In this document: positions 52,903-59,903 of the stretch, one piece after another
Position numbering within the stretch: position 1 is the first letter of the stretch
Layout: each line of letters opens with the position of its first letter
NCBI GenBank assembly: GCA_900470965.1
Contig: UCCS01000013.1
Coordinates: 1 to 59,903, forward strand
Direction of reading: 5' to 3'
Length of the DNA stretch: 59,903 bases
Source of the DNA: Hyphomicrobiales bacterium
GTDB taxonomy: Bacteria > Pseudomonadota > Alphaproteobacteria > Rhizobiales > Rhizobiaceae
Program-made: the position numbers and the translations under genes
The notes under the pieces: generated by a model
Seen by the model: only the letters and a program-made list of their open reading frames with translations
The model's database searches: none
What the model was told of the DNA's origin: nothing

Positions 52903-54864
52903 TCAGTGTGCGACGCCCGGTTTCTCGTGTGCCTTCACGATGGCATCCGCTTCCTTGCCATATAGCTCCTCGAAGTGATCGAAGGTCTTGGAAAAATAAC
53001 CAATGCCCTGCGTCGCCGAGCGCAGTGCCCGCGCCAGATCGTCAAGCGCGCCGCCTGGAATAAGTGCCCGGAAGATGTCCCATCCCTTAGCGGTTTCATC
53101 CCGGTCGAAACCGAGAACCTGACCCTTGAGAGCGGAGACGATCTGGACGAGGCTGCCGGAATAGATCGACGGAATGTGAATTTCGCTGCGGAAGACCGGT
53201 TGCATTAAAACGGCCGCCCCTTCGGAAAGCGCCTGTCGCACTCCCATTTTCGACGCAGTCCGGAAGGCGTGTTCCGAACTGTCGACGGCATGGTGCTGAC
53301 CATCGTACAGCGTTACGCCGACATCGATGACCTGGAAGCCGAGCGGCCCTTTCTCCATCGCTTCGCGCGCACCCGCTTCGACGGCAGGGATGTAGTTGCG
53401 CGGAACGACGCCACCCTTGACCGTTTCGCTAAAAGTGAAGCCCCGGCCGCGCTCATTGGGGCGAATACTCAGCTTCACATCCGCGAACTGTCCGGCACCG
53501 CCGGTCTGTTTGCGGTGACGGTAATGAACCTCAGATGGTTTCGCAATTGTCTCGCGGTAGATCGGGCTGGGCGTTCGATCGGTTACGCCGATGTGAAAGA
53601 CATCGGACAGCGTCCGGCAGAGATCACGCAGATGCACCGGCCCTTGGGCGCGGACGAGTTGAGCGCCGGTGCCTTCCTCCTGCAAGACTTTGAGACCGCG
53701 ATCCGTCTCGGAAAGTTTTGCCAGCGTTTCGGAAAGCTTATTCTCATCGCGATCGCTGACCGGAACTAGGATCCTTTCAAGCATCGGCGTGGGTGGCTCC
53801 GTCCATTCAGGTGGGGCAACCACCGCGTTTGATGTCAAGAGCGAAGGGACGTGCAAGTGATCGGACTTGACCGTCGCAAACACATCCCCCGGCGCAGGCA
53901 GAACCGCCGAATTGGACCGCCCGTTTGCGAGATCCTGTACTGCGCCGAGGCTGGAGCCGCCCAGTGATGCGCCCTGCCGCAATCCCTCGCCAAGCGCGCG
54001 CACGAGCACTGTCTTACCGACATTCTGGCGATGGTAGGCATGGAAGCTCACGGCGGTCAGCTTGTTTTCATCGACATTGCCTGCACGAGCGAGACGCTGC
54101 CGAAGAACCCCTACCGGCGGCGCCTCGTGGCGCAGCGCCTTCATCAGCCTCATCATGCCGTTGCCGTGACTTGCGGCACCGATCAGGACCGGGATAATCC
54201 TGTTTTCCCTGAGAACCCGCGATGAGATGGCATAGAGCGCGTCGCTGGGCGGCTCGCGATCTTCGATCAGTTCCTCGAGAAGCCAGTCATCGAATTCGGA
54301 CAGGTGTTCCAGGAGCTCGCTGCGCGCTTCGTGCTCGCGCTCGGCGGCGCTTTCGGGGATTGCGATCAGCGCCGAAGTCTGGCCTTCCCGGTAGCGCCAC
54401 GCCCGTTCCGAAATCAGATCGCAACTGCCTATGATCCTGTCCCCCTCGCGGATCGGGATCTGGCGAAGCAAAAGCGTGTGGTTGGCGTAGTCTTGAAGCG
54501 CGGCGATCACGTCCCTCAGCCGCCCTCTCGGTTCGTCCATTCGGTTGATGAAGAGGATGCAAGGCGTCCCCGAGGCTTCGACTATCCGCAGATAGGGCGC
54601 GGCGAGTACAACTTCCTCGGGTGCCGATGAAACGCACAGGATGCAGGCGTCGCTGGCAAGAAGCGCGTGCTGTGCATGCGCCAACGCTTCGTTGGGTCCT
54701 GGCGCATCCAGCGCACACCACGCCTCGTTTCCAAAGGTGAATTCTGTCAGGTTCAATCCATAAGGGGAGCTGGATTTTCTCGGCGCCCCCTCCAGGGAGC
54801 CGAGCTTTTCCACGACTGTTGATTTTCCGGTCTGCGAGGGTCCAAGCACGGTAAAGCAGCGCAT
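52903..54864 (-). CDS. EF-G-like translational GTPase homologue with degenerate G motifs
   Basis: A 653-residue member of the EF-G superfamily. G1 is GPSQTGKST in place of the usual GHID/AGKTT; G3 is DAPG and G4 is INRMD (usual NKMD); the switch I/G2 Thr region is not recognisable and the G domain is shorter. Domain II-V features are present, for example YRHRKQTGGAGQFADVKLSIRPNERGRGF (domain IV). The function, GTPase or otherwise, is uncertain. ATG 54864 has GGAGGAA 5 nt upstream; the frame extends to a GTG at 54891. It follows the two-component operon leftward. Confidence 0.85.
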   Translation of the reverse strand: MRCFTVLGPSQTGKSTVVEKLGSLEGAPRKSSSPYGLNLTEFTFGNEAWCALDAPGPNEALAHAQHALLASDACILCVSSAPEEVVLAAPYLRIVEASGTPCILFINRMDEPRGRLRDVIAALQDYANHTLLLRQIPIREGDRIIGSCDLISERAWRYREGQTSALIAIPESAAEREHEARSELLEHLSEFDDWLLEELIEDREPPSDALYAISSRVLRENRIIPVLIGAASHGNGMMRLMKALRHEAPPVGVLRQRLARAGNVDENKLTAVSFHAYHRQNVGKTVLVRALGEGLRQGASLGGSSLGAVQDLANGRSNSAVLPAPGDVFATVKSDHLHVPSLLTSNAVVAPPEWTEPPTPMLERILVPVSDRDENKLSETLAKLSETDRGLKVLQEEGTGAQLVRAQGPVHLRDLCRTLSDVFHIGVTDRTPSPIYRETIAKPSEVHYRHRKQTGGAGQFADVKLSIRPNERGRGFTFSETVKGGVVPRNYIPAVEAGAREAMEKGPLGFQVIDVGVTLYDGQHHAVDSSEHAFRTASKMGVRQALSEGAAVLMQPVFRSEIHIPSIYSGSLVQIVSALKGQVLGFDRDETAKGWDIFRALIPGGALDDLARALRSATQGIGYFSKTFDHFEELYGKEADAIVKAHEKPGVAH

Positions 54865-55116
54865 CGGCCTTCCTCCAACTGCCATAAACACAATTTTCAG
54901 CCATCACAGGATGCCCTGAACCGCTGCAAGGCGCCAGAGGTGTTCAGTTTCACAACACTTTGACCTGGACTTGCATTTGAGGCTGATCCATTCTGTGGCT
55001 GATGTCCCATCGACCGCCAGTGTCTGAGCCGTTCCATGTTCAGCCTCCCTGCCAAAGGTGAATAACTGGTCCGCCTTTTGCCCTGCCGTTGTGGCGGTCT
55101 CTCCTCGATCAAGAAC

Positions 55117-55488
55117 TCACAATCCGAGCGCCTTCTTGATTGCGTCGATGAGTACGGATCCCGCGAAGGGCTTCCGCAAATATGCGATACATCCAGCCTG
55201 CTCCGCCTCGGTCTGCAGGCGCATGTCTTCCAGGGCGGTGATGAAGATGATCGGCAGCTTCGCTCCAGCCCCTTTCAGCCTGCGCTGCAGTTCGATGCCG
55301 GACATGCCTCCGAGGTCGATGTCCAGCACGAGACAGTCGATCGGCGTCTTCGGATCGCGGACGTGAAAAGCTTCCGCCGAAGCATATTCGACAGCCGCAA
55401 ATCCGTAGGCATTGAGGAGCCGCCCGACGCTTCGACGTAGACTCGCATCATCGTCGACGACAGCGACAGTGCGGCGCAGCTTTCCCAC
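55117..55488 (-). CDS. Stand-alone response regulator receiver
   Basis: A 123-residue receiver domain with DDD (about 12-14), phospho-acceptor Asp56 (LVLDIDLGGMSG), Thr in FITALED and Lys in LRKPF. No output domain. Third gene of the kinase/FixJ/receiver run; it may compete for, or relay, phosphoryl groups. The GTG start is tentative. Confidence 0.9.
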   Translation of the reverse strand: MGKLRRTVAVVDDDASLRRSVGRLLNAYGFAAVEYASAEAFHVRDPKTPIDCLVLDIDLGGMSGIELQRRLKGAGAKLPIIFITALEDMRLQTEAEQAGCIAYLRKPFAGSVLIDAIKKALGL

Positions 55489-55589
55489 CTCATGCCCCCA
55501 TGCGTGACAGTGCGCGAGATACGCAATTGTCTGTCATTGTAGGCGTGTCGGCGGTTGCTTGATATTGCCCTAAGGGGAAGATTGTCCGA

Positions 55590-56207
55590 TCACCCCGGGG
55601 TCGCAGTACGACCGATGTCAGCGGCGATCGATACGACCTCCGCCAGCGAGCGTGCTCCGAGCTTCTCCATGACCTGATGGCGATGCACCTTCACCGTTCG
55701 CTCCGATATGCCGAGGGCATACGCAATCTGCTTGTTGAGATGGCCACGGATGAGCAGCCCAAAGACTTCGGCTTCACGCGCGCTCAAGCTCGCAATCAAG
55801 GCTCTCAGTTTCCGCAGACGGTCGTGCTCGGCCCGTCGCCTCTCATATTGCGCTAGCGCTCGCTCGATCGCCTCCATCAGCACCGCCGCCGAGCTGGTCT
55901 TTTCCAAGAAGTCCTGTGCGCCTGCTTTCATCGCGTCGACGCCTGCCTTTATGTCACCTTCGCCCGTCAGGAATACGACCGGGATAAGAGGTGCAAGCGT
56001 GGAGAGTCGATGTTGAACTTGCGGTCCGGATAAGCCGGGCATCTGCAAGTCAAGGAGAACGCAGCCGGGCTCGCAAGTTGGGAGGCGGTCAAGAAACTGA
56101 TCTCCGGACTCATAGGCTTCAACCTTGAGACCAAAGGCGGAGAGCAGGCGTGCAGTCGCCGTTCGATAGGATTCGTCGTCATCGACGATATGGACGACCG
56201 GTTTCAT
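55590..56207 (-). CDS. FixJ/NarL-type response regulator
   Basis: A 205-residue two-domain regulator. Receiver (about 1-120) has DDD (about 9-11) and Asp53 (VLLDLQMPG); output (about 135-200) is a LuxR-type helix-turn-helix with LSAREAEVFGLLIRGHLNKQIAYALGISERTVKVHRHQVMEKL. Its start overlaps the kinase stop by one base (TGATG), so the two are coupled. Confidence 0.94.
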   Translation of the reverse strand: MKPVVHIVDDDESYRTATARLLSAFGLKVEAYESGDQFLDRLPTCEPGCVLLDLQMPGLSGPQVQHRLSTLAPLIPVVFLTGEGDIKAGVDAMKAGAQDFLEKTSSAAVLMEAIERALAQYERRRAEHDRLRKLRALIASLSAREAEVFGLLIRGHLNKQIAYALGISERTVKVHRHQVMEKLGARSLAEVVSIAADIGRTATPG

Positions 56208-58093
56208 CAGCCTCGTTCCACTCGTCGAGAAAGAGGCAGGACCACGCGGAAGATGGCCCCGCCTTCAGGCCGGTTGTTAGCAGAGATTGTGCCGCCATAG
56301 GTCTCGACAATGGCGCGCGCTATGGAAAGACCCAGCCCCGTGCCCGCCTGCTTGGTCGTGTAGAACGGCTCGAAGATGCTGGACAACCTGTCTTCGGGAA
56401 TGCCGTTGCCTGTGTCCGCGACACAAAGCTCCGCCTTCTCGTTCGCCACTCCTGTCGCAAAGGTGAGCATTCTTTTGGCTGGAGCGTCCGACATGGCGTC
56501 CATCGCATTGGTAGCCAGATTGAGAACGACCTGCTGCACATGGACCTTGTCCGCCCGCACCGGCAGCTCCGTCGTCGGTCGATTTGTATTGAGCGTGATC
56601 CCCCTGCGTTCGGCCTCGCCATGAATGATATGGATTGCACTCGAGGCCACGTCGTTCAGGTCGAACTCCTGCCAATCGATCTCGCTTCTCTTCTTGAGCA
56701 ATCCTCTCATCCGGCCAATGATGTCGCCCGCACGCTGATCGTCCTCCTGGATGTCGAGAAGTATCTGCTGGATCAACTCCAGATCGGGGCTGCCACTTCG
56801 CAGCAGCACCGACGCAGCCTCGGCATTGTTTCGGATGGCCGCCAGAGGCTGGTTCAGTTCGTGGGCGACCGACGAGGACAAGGCGCCGGCCGTTGCGGAC
56901 TGGTTGAGATGGACAGCTTCGAGCAGGTGAAGGCGTGACCTGCTCTCCGCATCGTGGCGACGGCGTCGCTCGAGCAGCAATGCTGCGATGACGCCCGCCT
57001 GCATCAAAACGAGTCCGAGCGTCGCCGCTGCCGCCAACCAGTGTTCTTCCCAGAGGCTCTTTTCTTTGTGCATCTGGATGGTGCCCGCGGGCAGGTTCAC
57101 CTCCGAAAGCCCCCAACGCCGGAGCTGCCGGGCATCCACAACGTATGTCTGAGGTGCTTGCATATCCGAGACCACCCGCCCGGCCATGAGATCGAGGACA
57201 AGATTTCCGACGGTGAGGCCCAAAGTGTCGAATGTGACCGTATTGCCGCCGACGACGCCGTAGTTGATGTAGGTCTGATAGGGGCCATAGACAGGTGCGT
57301 TGGCCGTTGCTGCGATCTGCCTGATCGCCTCGCGCGGGATGAAATTCCGCCCTGCCCGATCTTTGAACACCGTCAACGCCAGGATGATGCTGTCGGGAGG
57401 GACACGGGCTGCACGATCGATGAATTCATCGATCGTCAAATCTTCGAGATATGTCGTTTCGTACGACTTGGAGAACTCGTCGAGATCGGCGCGCGCCGTC
57501 GCCAGCCATCCTCGGTCGAACTCCGACGATCCGCCGATGATGTAGAGATGACGGGCACTGGGCTGCAGGTCGCGGGCCATTTCAGCCGTCTTCAGAATGT
57601 CGAATGTCGTGAACGCCCCGATCACGTCATCGGGTAGATCGATGTTCTCCGCAGTGGAGTTGCCGAAGCCTGCCGCCACTATCTTCGCATCGGGAGCGAT
57701 CGTTTCGCGGTTGATCGATATGAAGCTGGCAGACTCCTTGCCGAGCGCGACAACCACATCCGGGCGGTAATTGGCGTACTTCTCCGCAAGGTATCGCGCC
57801 ATGCGCGCGACGTGATCGGATTCCGGGAATCTCGACAGATCGAGGAACTCCGAAAACAGGTCGATCCTGCTGTCTGTGGCTTGCAGCAAGCGGCTTCGCA
57901 ACGCCTCTCCGGCAACAGTCGTCGCCACGAGCCTCTCGTCGTATGGGTAGAGAATGAGAACCCGCGGAACCCGATCAACGGTTGCGTACGCCATGTCCGA
58001 GGCGATGGCGCAGCAGTTCGCAACAATCAGCCAGACCGCCGCCAACAAGAGGCCAGCGCACCGCAATTGACCTGCCCCCTCGCCCAAGGCCAT
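56207..58093 (-). CDS. Sensor histidine kinase with ABC substrate-binding-like sensor domain
   Basis: A 628-residue kinase. After a signal/anchor (LLLAAVWLIVANCCAIAS) comes an extracytoplasmic domain (about 40-340) resembling ABC_sub_bind (PRVLILYPYDERL, PDVVVALGKESASF), then a membrane helix (about 352-375), His411 (SSSVAHELNQPLAAIRNNAE), N box (LNLATNAMDAM) and G2 (GTGLGLSIARAI). Its sensor is the substrate-binding fold used by ABC importers, so it probably binds a small periplasmic ligand directly. The start is taken as ATG 58093; TTG 58153 and ATG 58144 are alternatives. FixJ-type partner follows. Confidence 0.9.
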   Translation of the reverse strand: MALGEGAGQLRCAGLLLAAVWLIVANCCAIASDMAYATVDRVPRVLILYPYDERLVATTVAGEALRSRLLQATDSRIDLFSEFLDLSRFPESDHVARMARYLAEKYANYRPDVVVALGKESASFISINRETIAPDAKIVAAGFGNSTAENIDLPDDVIGAFTTFDILKTAEMARDLQPSARHLYIIGGSSEFDRGWLATARADLDEFSKSYETTYLEDLTIDEFIDRAARVPPDSIILALTVFKDRAGRNFIPREAIRQIAATANAPVYGPYQTYINYGVVGGNTVTFDTLGLTVGNLVLDLMAGRVVSDMQAPQTYVVDARQLRRWGLSEVNLPAGTIQMHKEKSLWEEHWLAAAATLGLVLMQAGVIAALLLERRRRHDAESRSRLHLLEAVHLNQSATAGALSSSVAHELNQPLAAIRNNAEAASVLLRSGSPDLELIQQILLDIQEDDQRAGDIIGRMRGLLKKRSEIDWQEFDLNDVASSAIHIIHGEAERRGITLNTNRPTTELPVRADKVHVQQVVLNLATNAMDAMSDAPAKRMLTFATGVANEKAELCVADTGNGIPEDRLSSIFEPFYTTKQAGTGLGLSIARAIVETYGGTISANNRPEGGAIFRVVLPLSRRVERG

Positions 58094-58288
58094 TGATCCC
58101 CCCCCAAGCAGGGCGACGATAACATCTTGTTGGTGTGGTGTCATCCGCTGCAAGCACCACTAATGATTGCCATCGGCTTTCCTCGATTCCCCAAAGGGCA
58201 ATATCGCCGAAGCAAGGCGTTCGGTACAGTTGGAAAGCGCTTGGGTTGCAACTCGCCGGGCGCGCGCTCTAACCTTGGAGTAAATCCA
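58094..58288. promoter_or_regulatory. Divergent promoter region, kinase / HAD phosphatase
   Basis: The 195-bp gap must hold promoters for both divergent units. No boxes assigned. Confidence 0.4.
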
Positions 58289-59299
58289 ATGTTTACTGTC
58301 CGTCGCCTCGTCAGCTCTGCACGGATTCCGATCTCGGTTGTTATCGCAGCACTTTTCCTCGCCGCATCCGCTTACGCACAGGGCGACCCCCTGCCATCGT
58401 GGAACGATACCGCGCCCAAGGCAGCTATCGTCGCCTTTGTCGAGAAGGTAACCAAACAGGGTTCGCCCGACTTCGTCCCCGAACCCGAACGGATCGCAGT
58501 GTTCGATAATGACGGCACACTGTGGGTCGAGCATCCCATGTACACGCAGCTTGCGTTCGCCCTGGACCGCGTGAAGACGCTCGCTCCGCAGCATCCGGAA
58601 TGGAAAAATGGACAGCCGTTCAAGGCGGTACTCGAAGGCGATATGAAAACGCTTGCCGCATCCGGCGAAAAAGGTCTCCTGCAACTCATCATGGTCACCC
58701 ACGCGGGAATGACGAACGACGATTTCCAGAAAGTCGTCATCGACTGGCTTTCGGCGGCACGCGACCCGAGGTTCAAGCGGCCCTACACCGAACTCGTGTA
58801 CCAGCCGATGGTCGAGCTGCTTTCCTACCTGCGCGCGAGCGGCTTCAAGACGTTCATCGTGTCGGGTGGCGGCGTTGAGTTCATGCGGCCATGGACGGAG
58901 AAGGTCTATGGCGTCCCACCGGAGCAGGTTATCGGTTCCTCGATCAAGACGGAGTTCAAGATGCAGGACGACACGCCGACCTTGCACCGTCTGCCGGAAG
59001 TCAACTTCATCGATGACAAGGCCGGCAAGCCGGTTGGGATCAACGAGCAGATCGGCCGCCGGCCGATTGCCGCCTTCGGCAATTCCGACGGCGATCTCGA
59101 AATGCTGCAGTGGACGACGATGGCGGGTGCGCCTGCGCGTCTCGGCATGCTCGTTCATCACACTGATGCGGAGCGCGAATACGCCTACGACCGCAATACC
59201 GAATTCGGCCGCCTCGACAAGGCGCTCGACGCGGCGGCGATCACCGGCTGGACCATCATCGACATGAAGGCGGACTGGAAGCAGATGTTCAAGGACTAA
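58289..59299 (+). CDS. Exported HAD-family phosphatase
   Basis: A 336-residue HAD-type hydrolase with a Sec signal (VVIAALFLAASAYAQ, cleavage about 31). Motif I is VFDNDGTLW (DxDGT), motif II FIVSGGG, motif IV FGNSDGDLEM. It is therefore probably a periplasmic phosphatase; substrate unknown. ATG 58289 follows GGAG 8 nt upstream. It lies opposite to the two-component operon and before the unknown exported protein. Confidence 0.9.
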   Translation: MFTVRRLVSSARIPISVVIAALFLAASAYAQGDPLPSWNDTAPKAAIVAFVEKVTKQGSPDFVPEPERIAVFDNDGTLWVEHPMYTQLAFALDRVKTLAPQHPEWKNGQPFKAVLEGDMKTLAASGEKGLLQLIMVTHAGMTNDDFQKVVIDWLSAARDPRFKRPYTELVYQPMVELLSYLRASGFKTFIVSGGGVEFMRPWTEKVYGVPPEQVIGSSIKTEFKMQDDTPTLHRLPEVNFIDDKAGKPVGINEQIGRRPIAAFGNSDGDLEMLQWTTMAGAPARLGMLVHHTDAEREYAYDRNTEFGRLDKALDAAAITGWTIIDMKADWKQMFKD

Positions 59300-59350
59300 G
59301 GATGATGCGCCTCAAAGACTTGTGACAGCAGATTCCAAATGGGTTCATCA

Positions 59351-59375
59351 GGCGACGGGCATGCCGCCCGTCGCC
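59351..59375 (+). promoter_or_regulatory. Hairpin between HAD gene and next gene
   Basis: GGCGACGGGC and GCCCGTCGCC form a perfect 10-bp stem with a 5-nt loop, 18 nt before the next ATG. It could attenuate or stabilise the downstream transcript. Confidence 0.5.
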
Positions 59376-59392
59376 GCTGGGAGGATATCACC

Positions 59393-59903
59393 ATGAAAAT
59401 CGATCGTTTCGCTACGTTGGTCTTTGCCGGAGGTTTCGCGCTCACCACCGCTGCCCTTGCGCAGGACACCCCGAAGAAGCCGCACGTACCGCTCGAAAAG
59501 TCTATTGGGATAGTCACGCCAACCGGCCCGGTGCCGTCGCTGGCGGTCATCAATTCGGCCGGAGCCAAAATCGAAAACGGCAAGCTCGTTCTGACCGGTG
59601 TCTCGGCCAACTCGATCGTCTTTGCTGACCGACCGGTGCGAGCCGCCGGTCATGTGGCAACCGAACAGTTCATCATGCAATGGGATGAGGGGAAGGACAA
59701 TTTCGCAGTCGATCCACCGAATGCGACTGTGTCGGTGCTGGGCGGCGATGGATCGGACGTCAGCGACGCCGTCGTGACGCTGAAGACTCCGAAACTCGAT
59801 GGCACGACGCTGACCTTCGACATCACCATTCTGGAGGGCACCCTAAGCGGTGTGTCTGGGCCGGCCGCGCTGTTCATCGATCACTTCGGGGGTGGAGGAG
59901 GAT
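59393..59903 (+). CDS. Exported protein of unknown function (runs off the right edge)
   Basis: Open from ATG 59393 to the window end (170 codons). N-terminal Sec signal (FATLVFAGGFALTTAALAQ), then a periplasmic domain containing TPTGPVPSLAVINSAGAKIE and VFADRPVRAAGHV. The family is not characterised in my knowledge. It follows the HAD gene by 93 nt and may be co-transcribed. Confidence 0.75.
   Translation, partial: MKIDRFATLVFAGGFALTTAALAQDTPKKPHVPLEKSIGIVTPTGPVPSLAVINSAGAKIENGKLVLTGVSANSIVFADRPVRAAGHVATEQFIMQWDEGKDNFAVDPPNATVSVLGGDGSDVSDAVVTLKTPKLDGTTLTFDITILEGTLSGVSGPAALFIDHFGGGGG

Noticed and set aside
1..59903. tRNA, rRNA or CRISPR features
   Set aside because: No T-loop-like GGTTCGA segments in a plausible cloverleaf context and no regularly spaced repeats were seen.

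Overview
The window looks like chromosome (or chromid) of a Rhizobium/Agrobacterium-type alphaproteobacterium. This is inferred from the high GC, the cyoABCD-SURF1 order, the many LysR/AraC/SDR/MFS paralogues and the FixJ-type two-component genes. No rRNA, tRNA, CRISPR array, integrase or intact transposase was seen.

Left core (1-14310): the N-terminus of a leftward MFS transporter; the cytochrome bo3 quinol oxidase operon cyoABCD followed by a SURF1-family assembly factor; a PAS-PAS hybrid histidine kinase; an FAD/NAD(P)-binding oxidoreductase; an aldose-1-epimerase-like protein; and a pair of ABC exporter half-transporters whose motifs predict one degenerate and one canonical ATP site.

Accessory block (about 14.3-52.8 kb): this stretch is bounded at both ends by copies of an about 188-bp repeat (about 95% identical, same orientation, 38.3 kb apart), with insertion-sequence-like debris next to each copy. 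It carries four Old Yellow Enzyme (OYE) paralogues, two paralogous alpha/beta hydrolases, three SDRs, two ABM-fold (quinol monooxygenase-like) proteins, a ring-cleaving VOC dioxygenase, a quinone-oxidoreductase-like MDR enzyme, a peroxiredoxin-like protein, an LLM flavin monooxygenase linked to an Opu-type ABC importer, several MFS exporters, DUF427 and SnoaL-like proteins, and six DNA-binding regulators (2 AraC, 2 LysR, ArsR, winged-helix-TPR). Two genes are decayed (a molybdopterin dehydrogenase and an MFS C-terminus). Content suggests handling of quinones, enones or related electrophiles and export of products.

The most notable signal is a 41-bp bipartite element with invariant spacing found in six promoters of this block: upstream of AraC-1, SDR-1, hydrolase-1, DUF427, the quinone oxidoreductase and hydrolase-2. 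Its left part is an inverted repeat ATGCCT-N3-AGGCAT and its right part a short AAAGTCTTT palindrome. It looks like the operator/promoter of an undescribed regulon. A second, smaller shared element precedes the two ABM genes and, in part, one OYE.

Right core (52.9 kb-end): an EF-G-like GTPase with degenerate G motifs; an operon for a sensor kinase with an extracytoplasmic ABC-substrate-binding-like domain, a FixJ-type regulator and a stand-alone receiver; and divergently a secreted HAD phosphatase plus an exported protein of unknown function that runs off the window.
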